A DNA stretch of 44,405 nt from Anaerolineales bacterium (lineage in GTDB: Bacteria > Chloroflexota > Anaerolineae > Anaerolineales > Villigracilaceae): contig CAKKRM010000154.1 in assembly GCA_919902735.1 (NCBI GenBank), positions 1-44,405 of the forward strand. The letters run 5' to 3'. A program made the translations under genes and the position numbers. The first letter of the stretch is position 1; the number at the start of each line of letters is the position of its first letter. Below, piece after piece: positions 32,511 through 41,055 of the stretch. The notes below the pieces were generated by a model that worked only from the letters and a program-made list of their open reading frames with translations, did not search any database and had not been told where the DNA came from.

Positions 32511-34508
32511 TCAGAGACTTGCGCTACGCGCTTCGATTTCTGCCAGCGTTTCCTGCGCTGATTGCAAATATGGTGAACGCAGGCGCGTGTAAATCTCGAC
32601 GGCGCGGCGGGAGAGGGATAGGGCTTCCTGCAGCGCAAGCTTGAAGCTTGCGGTACTGCCGCTTTGTTTGAGCAGGGCTTTGGCGATGCGGTGACAATCG
32701 CTGGCAATTAACTCCTGACGCCCGACTTTTTCAGCCAGCGCGAGGGCTTCGCGGGCGAGGGACTCGGCTTCTGCCCACTGCTCGCGGTCGAGGGCGAGTT
32801 CCGCCAGGTTGCCTGTAATCTCAGCAACGCCTTCTTTATAGTTATTTTTCTTTGCAATGCGCAGGGCTTCACGGAAATCGCGCTCGGCGGCAGGGTAATC
32901 TTTGTTTGCGTGTTCCGCTTCTGCTAAGTCGTTCAGCGAGATAGCAACATCTAGGCTTTCGGGGGAGATGGAGCGGCGGATTTCCAGCGCTTCACGGTGG
33001 GCGGCGATGGCGGCGGAGTAGTCTTTGTTCAGTTTGTGACCGAGTCCGCGCAGTTGGATGGCAATCGCTTTGTTGCGCGGAGTGCTGTTCTGCCAGTGTT
33101 CGGTGGCGCGGGCGGCGCACGCCAGCACTTCATCGGGTTGGTTGCGGAAGTAATAAATCATCCCTGTGCGAAATGCGTTCCAACCCGCATTCTCTTTATC
33201 ATCGGCAGCGAGGGCGCGCGTTTCGGCTTGTTCTGAAAACCACAACCAATCATCCCATCTGCCTGTGAAGTTGAGAAATTGGTAAAGTTCGCTGGACACG
33301 GTGTGTAAACGATCACTGTCGCCTGTCAGCAAGCGCGGCAGGGCGGCGGAGATAAAGCCCCAATCGGCATCCAGCATTGGGAATTTTTCGTAGTCTTTGC
33401 TTCCGCCACCGTATTGCATGACGAGGGCGTAGGCGCGGTCGGTGAGGGCGTCGCCTGTTTGGGTCACGGCTTCGGGGCGGAGGGTGCGAATGAATTTCGC
33501 TGTCAGCGGGGGTAAAAGGAAAGTGCGAGATTCGAGATTAGAGATTAGGATCGAGCGATCGGTTAAATCTTCGAGGGCAGTTTCGGCTTGTCGTTCGGGC
33601 AGGGCGGTCATGTCTGCGATCCACTGGAGTTTGGCGGGCAGGCTGAAATACGTCAGCGCGGCGAGGACTTTCGTCTCGTCGGCGGTGAAGGTCTCCAGCA
33701 GGTCGCCGAAGATGTATTCGAGCGGGTCGTTTCCTTTGGGGGCTTTGTCAATGAAGGCGCAGGCTTCGGCGATGGTGCGGCACTGCGAGCCTTCGCGCCC
33801 CAACTGTCCCGCGATCCAGCGGATGAAGAGCGGGTTGCCGTGGGTGATGGCATAAAGGGAGTCACGTTCTTGTTGTGATGTGCGATTTAAGCGCGTGTTG
33901 CGTGTTGCGAGTTCATTCACCAGTTGCAGGGCTTCGTCGCGGGCGAGGCGGTCGAGGCGCACGATGCGCGCGTCCACGTCGGTGCGGCGGCGGGAGGTGA
34001 CGATGGCTTTGTTCCCTTCGGGCAGGCGCGAGAGGAATTGGAACAGGCGCGTCCGCTCGTCTTCGGGCAGGGTTTCTAAATTGTCGAAGATGATCAGCGC
34101 CTTCTTGCCCGCCAGCGCGAGGCGCAATTCGTTGGGACGCTCATCGGGCGCGAGTTTTTCGAGTCCGTCTGCGCCCAATTCCTTGCCCAGTTCGTCCAGC
34201 ATGGCGAGGTAGGTTGGGCGGGTGAAGTCGGTCAGTTTGGCTTCGCCGTCCGCGTTCAGTTCGCGCACTTTGGCGGTGATGAAGATTTTGCGCTCGAAGA
34301 GTTCGGCGGGCGCATCATGCGCGGCTTTGATGGCGAGGGCGGTCTTGCCGATGCCGCCAGGTCCGTCAATGAGTGCGCCCCAGGTGCGGGATTCGGAGGA
34401 GAGGGCGGAGGCGATGATTTTGAGTTCGTCCGCGCGTCCGAAGAAGTAGGGTTGGGTGGGGAGGGTGTTGCCTGTGGGCTTGGCAGATTGGAGATTAGAG
34501 ATTGGAGA
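32511..34508 (-). pseudogene. STAND NTPase-TPR part of a split DUF4062 gene
   Basis: The open frame continues from the DUF4062 gene in the same phase after one TAA. It reads TQPYFFGRADELKIIASAL, the P-loop GPGGIGKTALAIKAA, Walker B KKALIIFDNLETLP, NKAIVTSRRR and GNPLFIRWIAGQLG, all typical of NB-ARC/STAND ATPases. TPR-like helical repeats follow (YSAAIAAHREALEIRRS, YPAAERDFREALRIAKKN, WAEAESLAREALALAEK). No ATG lies before the P-loop. The first usable start, a GTG at 34268, would delete the P-loop and leave 585 aa. The part is therefore either silent, a pseudogene, or expressed only when the stop is bypassed. Within it, GSTASFKLALQ (about 32650) and ILISNLESRTF (about 33540) are read from hairpin or heptamer repeats. 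Confidence 0.75.
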
Positions 34509-34541
34509 TTAGAGATTGGAGATTGGAGATTGGGAGTTGGG
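34486..34541. repeat. Heptanucleotide array (GATTGGA/GATTAGA) at the domain junction
   Basis: Seven consecutive 7-nt units, alternating GATTGGA and GATTAGA, plus a degenerate eighth, span the end of the DUF4062 gene. The TAA stop of that gene comes from one GATTAGA unit. Related heptamers occur at 11720-11740, about 22405-22430 and 33527-33550. Confidence 0.9.
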
Positions 34542-34994
34542 ATGTTCGGAGAGATAATGTCCAACAGACGAAGCAACGTTGTTTGCCAGATTGTCGGGGG
34601 TGGTGAAAAATTCAACGGGTTGTTTTTTGACTTTGCTCAAAAAGGCATCGAGTTTGGCTTTCTTATCATGCTCCCAATTTTTTTGATGCCAGATGAAATC
34701 ATCATCAACTATAAATCCAAAGATGGGCTTTCCAAGTTTTTTCGCGTGGTCGAATTCCTGTTCGGTGATGGAGATGTCTTTGCCATCGGGGATATATCCG
34801 TAACGATGGGCGTATATGCCAACGAATAGGTCGCTTTCTTCCACTTCATCCAAACATGCTTTAGTTGAATCTTCAGGGCGCGCACCGAAGGCTTCCATCC
34901 AGATGACGTGCAAGCCTAGCTGTTCCAGCGCGTCATGCGCGGCTTTGCGGTGTTCGATTAGGTCAATGTAAGTGGAGGAGAGGAAGACTTTCAT
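34509..34994 (-). CDS. DUF4062 domain protein (N-terminal part of a STAND protein)
   Basis: The protein has 161 aa. MKVFLSSTYIDLIEHRKAAHDALEQLGLHVIWMEAFGARPEDST, DEVEESDLFVGIYAHRYGYIPDGKDISITEQEFDHAKKLGKPIFGFI and FTTPDNLANNVASSVGHYL match the DUF4062 domain (TIR-like fold), which normally sits in front of a STAND ATPase and repeats. Such proteins are thought to act in signalling or phage defence. The chain ends HPNSQSPISNL inside the heptamer array, and the ATPase part continues in the same frame after the stop. Changing GATTAGA to GATTGGA in that unit would remove the stop. Confidence 0.82.
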   Translation of the reverse strand: MKVFLSSTYIDLIEHRKAAHDALEQLGLHVIWMEAFGARPEDSTKACLDEVEESDLFVGIYAHRYGYIPDGKDISITEQEFDHAKKLGKPIFGFIVDDDFIWHQKNWEHDKKAKLDAFLSKVKKQPVEFFTTPDNLANNVASSVGHYLSEHPNSQSPISNL

Positions 34995-35109
34995 GGAATG
35001 TCATTGTGGGTTTTGGGGCGTACCGTCCACGAATGATTCACGAATGCACGAATTGGCTGATGGTTGTATTCGAATATTCGAGGTCTCATTCGTGGATGGT
35101 TCCTGGTTC

Positions 35110-35214
35110 ATCGTGCGCGGCTTCGCCCCCTACGGGGATGATACGATGCTCGGTCAAGTCAACGTAGGTGGAGCTGAGACGTTGCCCTGAGCCTGTCGAA
35201 GGGAAGATTTTCAT
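35110..35214 (-). pseudogene. Remnant of a second DUF4062 gene with in-frame insertions
   Basis: The minus strand reads MKIF, then PSTGSGQR, then LSSTYVDLTEHR, then IIPVGGE, then AAHD. Removing the two inserts gives MKIFLSSTYVDLTEHR-AAHD, the hallmark start of DUF4062, as in the complete copy 115 nt downstream (MKVFLSSTYIDLIEHRKAAHD). The first insert is exactly 24 nt and is the CCCTGAGCCTGTCGAAGGG repeat (35184-35203). The second contains CCCCGTAGGGG. Homology stops after AAHD. The gene is dead. Confidence 0.8.
35184..35203. repeat. CCCTGAGCCTGTCGAAGGG repeat in the DUF4062 remnant
   Basis: This copy is identical to the one at 9590-9609 over 20 nt. It is inserted between codons 4 and 5 of the DUF4062 start. 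The rest of the gap 34995-35485 holds ATTCGTGGA-type repeats (about 35030-35100) and a GCGAAATACGCGAAATTGGCG-like stretch (35330-35410), with no gene. Confidence 0.85.
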
Positions 35215-35485
35215 GTTTGCCTCGTTTGGTTTTCCCGAATGGCATTTTCTCAATTCTACAACCAAATCACCTGATGCGGAATGAAAAGCCACACCCTCCG
35301 CATGGCTGTAGCAAAGTCAGGAAAATCTTAGCGCGAAATACGCGAAATTGGCGAATGGACGCGAAAAAGGAAAAATTCGCGCTCTTTCGCTTTTTTCGCG
35401 GCGTTCGCGTTAAAACGACGCCATGAATTCAGAACCACGTCAAGCGACTTTGCAACAACCATAACACTCTCCGTCAATATGGCGG

Positions 35486-35513
35486 TTGCGTTCTGTTTTT
35501 CGGGGGGTATAAT
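35486..35513 (+). promoter_or_regulatory. Promoter of the metallophosphoesterase gene
   Basis: A -35 TTGCGT (35486-35491), a 16-nt spacer and a -10 TATAAT (35508-35513) are present. Transcription would start near 35520 and give a leader of about 50 nt with AAAGGA before the GTG start at 35570. Confidence 0.5.
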
Positions 35514-35569
35514 TGACCAATCGTAACCGCACCACCTCTGCAAGCCATCCCACTTTAAAGGATTTGCAT

Positions 35570-36511
35570 GTGACTACAATCTTCTTTGCTACAGACATTC
35601 ACGGTTCGGATATTTGTTGGAGCAAGTTTCTCAATGCGGGGAAGTTCTACGGCGCGGATCAGTTGATCCTCGGCGGCGATATGACGGGCAAGGCGGTGGT
35701 GCCGTTTGTGCATCAGGGCGGCAGTAATTACCGCATCACTTTACTTGAACAGGTGTTTGATACTACGAACGACGACGAACTGCAGGATATTGTCAAACGT
35801 GTCCGCAGCCGTGGTTATTATCCCTACATGACCAACCCAGATGAAATTGCCGAATTGGAACAAAATCCAGACCGTGTCAGCGGGATATTTCTTGCCGAAG
35901 CGCTCAAGGTCGTCCAGCAGTGGATGGACCTGGCGGATAAAAAACTGGAAGGCACCGATATGAAACTCTACTGCTGTCCGGGCAACGATGACATGGATGA
36001 AGTGGACGAGATCGTTCGGGCGAGCCGCAGCGTGGTTCTGGCCGAAGGACAGGTGACTACCCTGAAGAGCGGCCACGAAATGATCGCCTCCGGCTGGAGC
36101 AACAGAACTCCCTGGGATACGCACCGTGAAGAAGACGAGGACCAGCTCAAAGTCAGGTATGAAGCGATGACGTCCCAATTGAAAGACCCGCACAATGCCA
36201 TTTTCAACATCCATGTGCCGCCTTATAAATCCCAACTGGATGAAGCTCCCGAATTGGATAAGGATTTACGTCCCATTTTAGCGGGCAATTCCTTAAAGCC
36301 TGTTGGTTCCACCGCGCTGCGTGAAGCGATAGAAATGACCCAGCCGCTGCTTGGCCTGCATGGGCACATCCACGAAGGACGCGGCGTTTCAAGAATTGGA
36401 AAAACTCTTTGCGTCAACCCGGGTTCCATGTATGAGCAGGGAACTTTGCTTGGCGCAATTGTAAAACTTGGCAGGAAAAAAATCGAAGATTACGTTTTGA
36501 CGACAGGTTAA
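35570..36511 (+). CDS. Calcineurin-like metallophosphoesterase
   Basis: This phosphoesterase (313 aa) has a two-metal site. Motifs run in order: FATDIHGSD (D-x-H), LILGGDMTG (GGD), YCCPGNDDMDE (GND), NIHVPPYKS (His) and LHGHIHEGRG (GHxH). The C-terminal SRIGKTLCVNPGSMYEQG is like other small phosphodiesterases of the YfcE type. The substrate is unknown. The start is the GTG at 35570: AAAGGA lies 7 nt upstream and the conserved domain begins at once. The open frame back to 35513 overlaps the -10 box and is rejected. Confidence 0.85.
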   Translation: MTTIFFATDIHGSDICWSKFLNAGKFYGADQLILGGDMTGKAVVPFVHQGGSNYRITLLEQVFDTTNDDELQDIVKRVRSRGYYPYMTNPDEIAELEQNPDRVSGIFLAEALKVVQQWMDLADKKLEGTDMKLYCCPGNDDMDEVDEIVRASRSVVLAEGQVTTLKSGHEMIASGWSNRTPWDTHREEDEDQLKVRYEAMTSQLKDPHNAIFNIHVPPYKSQLDEAPELDKDLRPILAGNSLKPVGSTALREAIEMTQPLLGLHGHIHEGRGVSRIGKTLCVNPGSMYEQGTLLGAIVKLGRKKIEDYVLTTG

Positions 36512-36586
36512 CGGCGAATTGCCAATTATCGTTTACGCTCGTGTGATTGGTAATTCGTAAATAAAAACCATAAAGAGGAGAGAATT

Positions 36587-38254
36587 ATGAGCAACTTGTT
36601 TGTCCGTAAGGCGACTGGCATGGTCCGTTCGTGGTCAGTCTTCGACGCATTTATTTATGCGTTCTTTTCCATCAATATTGTGACATTGGGATTCTACAGT
36701 TTCAGCCAGATGTATTTCTTTGGCGGCGGCATGATCAATTCATTGGTCTTGAGCGCCATCTTTTTGATCTTTGAGATCATCGTATATGCCTCCCTGATCG
36801 CGGTTATGCCGCGCTCGGGCGGCGATTACGTCTGGATGACACGCATCTTTGGCGGAGGCATTGGCTTCATCCTTGCCATTACAGGTTGGTGGTTCACCCT
36901 TTGGTTGTGGACTCCCATCTATGGCGACATGCTGCGCCAATTTGTTATCACCCCATTGCTTGGCGTGTTGGGGCAGCAAAGCCTGGCGTTGTGGTTCTCC
37001 GGCAAGGGCACTCCGTTGTTTGTCAGCACGTTGATCGCAATTGGTTTCGTATCTGTCGTGATTGCAATGGGTATGAAAACCTATGCCCGCGTTCAAAAGT
37101 ATTCGTTCTATGCTGGAATGCTTGGCTTGTTGATCGTGCTCGTCCTGCTCTTCACCGGGTCTCCCGATGCTTTCAAGGCTGGCTACAATGCAAATGCAAC
37201 TGCCTTGTTTGGCTCCCAGCCTGGCGCTTATGATGCGACTATAACAGCAGGGACGGATGCAGGCGCGGGCACGCCTCTCACTGGCGGCACGCTCAATCTG
37301 GTTTTCCTCACTCTTCCGTGGCTGGTGTTCTTTAATTTGTGGCCCAACTGGGGCGCGACTCTTTATGGCGAAGTGCGCGGCGCGACAGATTACAAGCGCA
37401 ATTTCTCAGGCATGGCCTGGGCGCTTGGATCGGTGACTGTGCTTGGCATCATCTTCTTCCTCGGTGTTGCGAAAACCATCGGCTGGGATTTCTACATGCA
37501 ATCCAATGGCGCATGGTGGAATTATGCCTGGGCCTATGTCACAGATAAACCGCCATTGCCCATCTGGCCCTATCCTGCCTTGCTCGCGGTTTTCCTTACT
37601 ACGAACCGCTTCGTTCAAATCCTTGTTGTGGTTTTGATGAGCTTCTGGTGGTTCGGCTGGGCAGGTACCTTGTTCCTTTCCTCGACCCGTGTGATCTTCG
37701 CCGCCGCGTTTGACCGCCTGCTCCCCGAGAAGGTTGCTGAATTGAATAAAAATGGAACACCCATCAACGCCATGTTGTTGATGGTGATTCCCGCCATACT
37801 GGTTTCCTACCTGTATGCTTATAACGTAGGCGCTGCCGCGGATGGCACGGGCGGTTTCTATACGATAACCCTTGCCGCCACACAAGGGATTGCGATCATG
37901 TACTTCGGCACTGCCATTGCCGCAATTGTTCTGCCTTACAAGAAAAAGGAACTCTTCGAGGCTTCCCCAATTGCCCAAATGAAAGTATTTGGAATTCCGC
38001 TCATCACCGTTGCAGGCCTGGTCTTCGGCGGCTTCCTCGCCTTCCTTCTCGTGGAATGGATGTTTGATCCCTGGCTCAACACAGGCGGCGAAGGCGCGGG
38101 TTTGTACGGCATCAGCTTCAAAAATACAAATTCCATTATCTTCCTGCTGGTATGCTATGGCTTGTCCGCCTCCATCTATTACGGCTTCAAATCCTACCGC
38201 CAAAAGGGCGGTATCGACATGGACAAAGTCCAGACCGAAATTCCTGTAGAATAG
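36587..38254 (+). CDS. APC-family amino acid/amine permease
   Basis: This secondary transporter has 555 aa and about 12-14 membrane segments. The N-terminal SWSVFDAFIYAFFSINIVTLGF and VMPRSGGDYVWMTRIFGGGIGF are typical of the amino acid-polyamine-organocation superfamily (unwound TM1 and the PRSGG loop). A large extracellular loop between about 200 and 240 (FGSQPGAYDATITAGTDAGAG) is unusual. GAGGAG precedes the ATG. It lies upstream of a choline-kinase-like gene, which hints at an amine or ethanolamine/choline-type substrate. This is inference only. Confidence 0.85.
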   Translation: MSNLFVRKATGMVRSWSVFDAFIYAFFSINIVTLGFYSFSQMYFFGGGMINSLVLSAIFLIFEIIVYASLIAVMPRSGGDYVWMTRIFGGGIGFILAITGWWFTLWLWTPIYGDMLRQFVITPLLGVLGQQSLALWFSGKGTPLFVSTLIAIGFVSVVIAMGMKTYARVQKYSFYAGMLGLLIVLVLLFTGSPDAFKAGYNANATALFGSQPGAYDATITAGTDAGAGTPLTGGTLNLVFLTLPWLVFFNLWPNWGATLYGEVRGATDYKRNFSGMAWALGSVTVLGIIFFLGVAKTIGWDFYMQSNGAWWNYAWAYVTDKPPLPIWPYPALLAVFLTTNRFVQILVVVLMSFWWFGWAGTLFLSSTRVIFAAAFDRLLPEKVAELNKNGTPINAMLLMVIPAILVSYLYAYNVGAAADGTGGFYTITLAATQGIAIMYFGTAIAAIVLPYKKKELFEASPIAQMKVFGIPLITVAGLVFGGFLAFLLVEWMFDPWLNTGGEGAGLYGISFKNTNSIIFLLVCYGLSASIYYGFKSYRQKGGIDMDKVQTEIPVE

Positions 38255-38268
38255 TAGTATCAAGTATG

Positions 38269-38303
38269 GGTGACAGTCACCTTCAAGGTGACTGTCACCT
38301 TTT
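38269..38303 (+). terminator. Perfect hairpin between permease and kinase genes
   Basis: A 15-bp perfect arm, GGTGACAGTCACCTT (38269-38283), pairs with 38285-38299, with four T after it. It ends 8 nt before the GGGAG of the kinase gene, so it may be a partial terminator (attenuator). GGTGACAGTCACC is itself a palindrome. Confidence 0.65.
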
Positions 38304-38319
38304 GATTTGGGAGCCGCGT

Positions 38320-39222
38320 ATGTCTGTGATCGAAGAAGTGGTTGCAAAGGTGGACGACTGGAAAGGAAGAGATGTGTCCATCCAGCATCTTTCGGGCGGG
38401 TTGACGAACACGAATTACAAAGTCACTGTGGATGGAAAACCATTTTTTATCCGCGTGCCGGGCGAAGGCACGGAACTGCTGGCAATTGACCGCAACAACG
38501 AATATCACAGCGCCAAAGCTGCCGCGCAGGCGGGCGTTGGGCCGAAAGTTTTGTATCATTTTCCCGAATACCATGTGATGATTCTGGAATTCCTGAACGG
38601 CGTTACCATGTCTAAGGATTCACTGAACGCGCCCGGAATGCCAAAGCGGATGGCTGAATCGATCCAGCGACTCCACGCTGGAGAACGCCTCTTACTTGAC
38701 TTCAACATGTTCCGCCTCACGGAGTATTACCTCCGCCTTTGCAAAGAGCGGGGCATCAAAACTCCCGATGGCTATCTCGAAAGGATGAGAATCGTCGAAG
38801 AGATCGAAAAAGCAATGTCTGTGAAACCGCTGGCAACTGTCCCCTGTAACAACGATCTCCTCGCCGAAAATTACATCGACGACGGCAGGCAGCTTTGGCT
38901 GATCGACTACGAATACAGCGGCAATAACGACCCGACCTTTGAGTTGGGCAATACCTGTCAGGAAATGCAGTTCAACGACGTTCAAATTGCAGAAGTCTGC
39001 GCGGCGTATTTCGGTGAAGCCTCTGCCCATAAGATCGCGCGCATGAAGTTAAACATGATCATGTCTGACGTGGGTTGGGGATTGTGGGCCGCCATTCAAG
39101 CCAATATATCCACCATCGAATTTGATTTTTGGGGTTGGGCCATCGAACGCTGGGGCAGGGCCGTGGAAAAAATGGATTCGGCGGAATTTCCCCTCTGGCT
39201 AAAAGATGTACAGGCATCGTAA
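38320..39222 (+). CDS. Choline/ethanolamine-kinase-like phosphotransferase
   Basis: This is an APH/choline-kinase-fold protein (300 aa) that would phosphorylate a small alcohol or amine with ATP. LSGGLTNTNYKVTVDGKPFFIRVPGEGTE is the nucleotide loop and the Lys/Arg strand. VPCNNDLLAENYIDD (175-188) is the catalytic loop with Asp179, and LIDYEYSGNNDPTFELGN (Asp196) is the metal site. The usual C-H-N-D is C-N-N-D here, so His is replaced by Asn177. The start is the ATG at 38320 with GGGAG upstream. The longer open frame from 38152 overlaps the permease. The stop is directly followed by the next ATG. Confidence 0.82.
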   Translation: MSVIEEVVAKVDDWKGRDVSIQHLSGGLTNTNYKVTVDGKPFFIRVPGEGTELLAIDRNNEYHSAKAAAQAGVGPKVLYHFPEYHVMILEFLNGVTMSKDSLNAPGMPKRMAESIQRLHAGERLLLDFNMFRLTEYYLRLCKERGIKTPDGYLERMRIVEEIEKAMSVKPLATVPCNNDLLAENYIDDGRQLWLIDYEYSGNNDPTFELGNTCQEMQFNDVQIAEVCAAYFGEASAHKIARMKLNMIMSDVGWGLWAAIQANISTIEFDFWGWAIERWGRAVEKMDSAEFPLWLKDVQAS

Positions 39223-39978
39223 ATGGAAACGCATCAGACCGAAATATTCAATGAAATGCGCCGCCTGATCGAGGCGGGGGACGCAAAAAATATCCAACTC
39301 CGCGCCATCGGCGGGCTGGCAGTTCAGGCGCACAACAAAACCAATCATCCGCTTTTTGTGCGCGAATTCGCCGACCTGGATTTTGTCGTAGCCAGCAAAC
39401 AGCGCCGCGATTTTGAAGCCTTCATGCCCGAAGTCGGCTATTTGCCGAATAAGAAATTCAACATCATGAACGGCGACCAGCGACAAATTTATTATCACGA
39501 AACCACCGAAATGAAAGTGGATATCTTCGTCGGGGATTTTGAAATGTGCCACAAAATTCCCCTTGAAAATCGCCTGACCGCCGACCCCATCACCATCCCG
39601 CTGGCCGAGTTGTTGTTGTCCAAAGCGCAGATCGTCGAACTCAACCGCAAAGACGCGCTTGATCTTACGTCCGTTTTGTTGAATAATGAAACTGGCGATG
39701 GCGATAACGAAACCATCAACCTGAAAGTCCTTGCCCAGTTATGCAGCCAGGATTGGGGCTTGTACAAAACTACATCCATCAATTTGGGGCGCGTGGCAGA
39801 CCTTGTCCACGAAAAAGATATCAGCCTTACACAAACCGAGCGCGACCTCGTCATGAGCCGCATTCAAGCAATTCAAAAAACATTTGAAGAAATGCCAAAG
39901 CCCATCGCCTGGCAATTGCGCGACCGCGTCGGCACCCGCGTCAAATGGTACATTGAGGTTGAAGAAGTAACTCGATGA
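39223..39978 (+). CDS. Nucleotidyltransferase-fold protein
   Basis: The protein has 251 aa. LRAIGGLAVQAHN (about 27-38) with EFADLDFVVASK (48-59) gives the GG...DxD pattern of minimal nucleotidyltransferases, including the AbiEii-like group. KVDIFVGDFEM may supply the third acidic residue. The C-terminal half is helical. The start codon directly abuts the kinase stop, and the end overlaps the next gene by 4 nt. The substrate is unknown. Either a metabolic role with the kinase or a defence-type role is possible. Confidence 0.68.
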   Translation: METHQTEIFNEMRRLIEAGDAKNIQLRAIGGLAVQAHNKTNHPLFVREFADLDFVVASKQRRDFEAFMPEVGYLPNKKFNIMNGDQRQIYYHETTEMKVDIFVGDFEMCHKIPLENRLTADPITIPLAELLLSKAQIVELNRKDALDLTSVLLNNETGDGDNETINLKVLAQLCSQDWGLYKTTSINLGRVADLVHEKDISLTQTERDLVMSRIQAIQKTFEEMPKPIAWQLRDRVGTRVKWYIEVEEVTR

Positions 39979-40175
39979 AAAATAGAGTTCGGCTTTTTCT
40001 TGCCATTCTGATTCTTGGAATTTCAATATCCCTTTTGCTTTGGGGATATTGGCCCAACCCTCGTGAAGTGATGGATAGGGACATCCCGCCTGCGGAGATG
40101 CAGTTGCCAACTCCCACCTCGCTTCATCTTTATATTTCGACTGCGCTCAATACAAGTCTGTTGCCTGTTTCATGA
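39975..40175 (+). CDS. Small single-pass membrane protein
   Basis: This is a 66-aa protein with one N-terminal membrane segment (LFLAILILGISISLLLWGYW) preceded by basic residues, and a short Pro-rich exported tail. No family is recognised. It overlaps both neighbours by ATGA, so it is translated as part of the kinase operon. The tail length and orientation suggest an anchor or partner of the next protein. Confidence 0.65.
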   Translation: MKNRVRLFLAILILGISISLLLWGYWPNPREVMDRDIPPAEMQLPTPTSLHLYISTALNTSLLPVS

Positions 40176-40915
40176 CCTGCAAACATTTTTCTCCCCGAAT
40201 CATTTCCCTGCTCGCCGCCGCGCTGACGATTATTTTCGCCAACTATGCCTGCGCGGTTGCCGCCTCGCCTGTAGCCGAGTCTCCCGCAGACTCAGGTGTA
40301 GAACCCGCTGCAACCTTTGTTGTTCCGCAAGCCACTCAGGCTGCATCCACAGCGGAGACACAACCCGCCATCCCAGAGACTCGCCGCCTCACATTGGAAT
40401 ACCCGCCCAAAATGAAAGCGGGCGCGGAAAGCGACGTGATCCGCCTGATACTTGAAGTGGATGAGCAGGGCAACATCACTCCCACGGCGCAGGTGCAGGG
40501 GAATGTGATTGCTGGCGAAGTGATTCAAATCCCCAATTTATATGAAACGCATACAGTCACTGCCGAAGCCCGCATTGACATGGCAGGCATGGACATTCAA
40601 CCGCCCGGCGCGGTTTTCGAGCCGATGGCGCCTGGCCAGTCTGTGAAATTTTTCTGGAGCATTCGCCCGCAGGAGACGGGGGTGTATCGCGGCACGGTCT
40701 GGCTGCATTTGGTGTTTGTGGACCGTATCAGCGGGGAAGAAAGCCGAATGGCAATATCAGCCCAAGTCGTAGAGATCGAGGCGGTGGACTTCTTTGGATT
40801 CTCCGTCAACCTGGCGAGGACTTCCGGCGTGGTCGGCTCTGTCGTTGGTGGCATCGTCGGCTTCCCGTTTTTGGAGGATATTGTCAAGTTTTTGTTTAAA
40901 AAGAAAAAACGGTAG
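40172..40915 (+). CDS. Exported protein with C-terminal membrane/basic tail
   Basis: The protein has 247 aa. An N-terminal signal (ISLLAAALTIIFANYACAVA) may be lipoprotein-like. A Pro/Ala/Thr-rich linker comes next, then a beta-rich domain (about 75-205: TLEYPPKMKAGAESDVIRLILEVDE ... SVKFFWSIRPQETGVYRGTVWLHLVF) resembling those in bacterial surface or TIR-linked proteins. A glycine-rich membrane segment (SGVVGSVVGGIVGFPFLEDIVKFLF) and the basic end KKKKR complete it. It is the last gene of the four-gene operon. No function is known to me. Confidence 0.68.
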   Translation: MTCKHFSPRIISLLAAALTIIFANYACAVAASPVAESPADSGVEPAATFVVPQATQAASTAETQPAIPETRRLTLEYPPKMKAGAESDVIRLILEVDEQGNITPTAQVQGNVIAGEVIQIPNLYETHTVTAEARIDMAGMDIQPPGAVFEPMAPGQSVKFFWSIRPQETGVYRGTVWLHLVFVDRISGEESRMAISAQVVEIEAVDFFGFSVNLARTSGVVGSVVGGIVGFPFLEDIVKFLFKKKKR

Positions 40916-41055
40916 CGCGACATTAATGTTGCGGCACGGGGGAAAATATGACGAATATCACCTAAAAAATTGACATGCTTTACGGGGAGGCCGTTTGTTC
41001 TGTATGGTACAATTTGCGAAGTTGTTGTAATAAATTTCACGACGGAGTACTTATA

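Noticed and set aside
35513-35569. Upstream TTG start for the metallophosphoesterase
   Set aside because: It overlaps the -10 box TATAAT and has no ribosome site. AAAGGA points to the GTG at 35570, where the domain begins.
36512-36586. Riboswitch or structured leader before the permease
   Set aside because: The CGAATTGCCAAT / ATTGGTAATTCG hairpin is a simple dispersed-type repeat. No known riboswitch core was recognised in the 75 nt.
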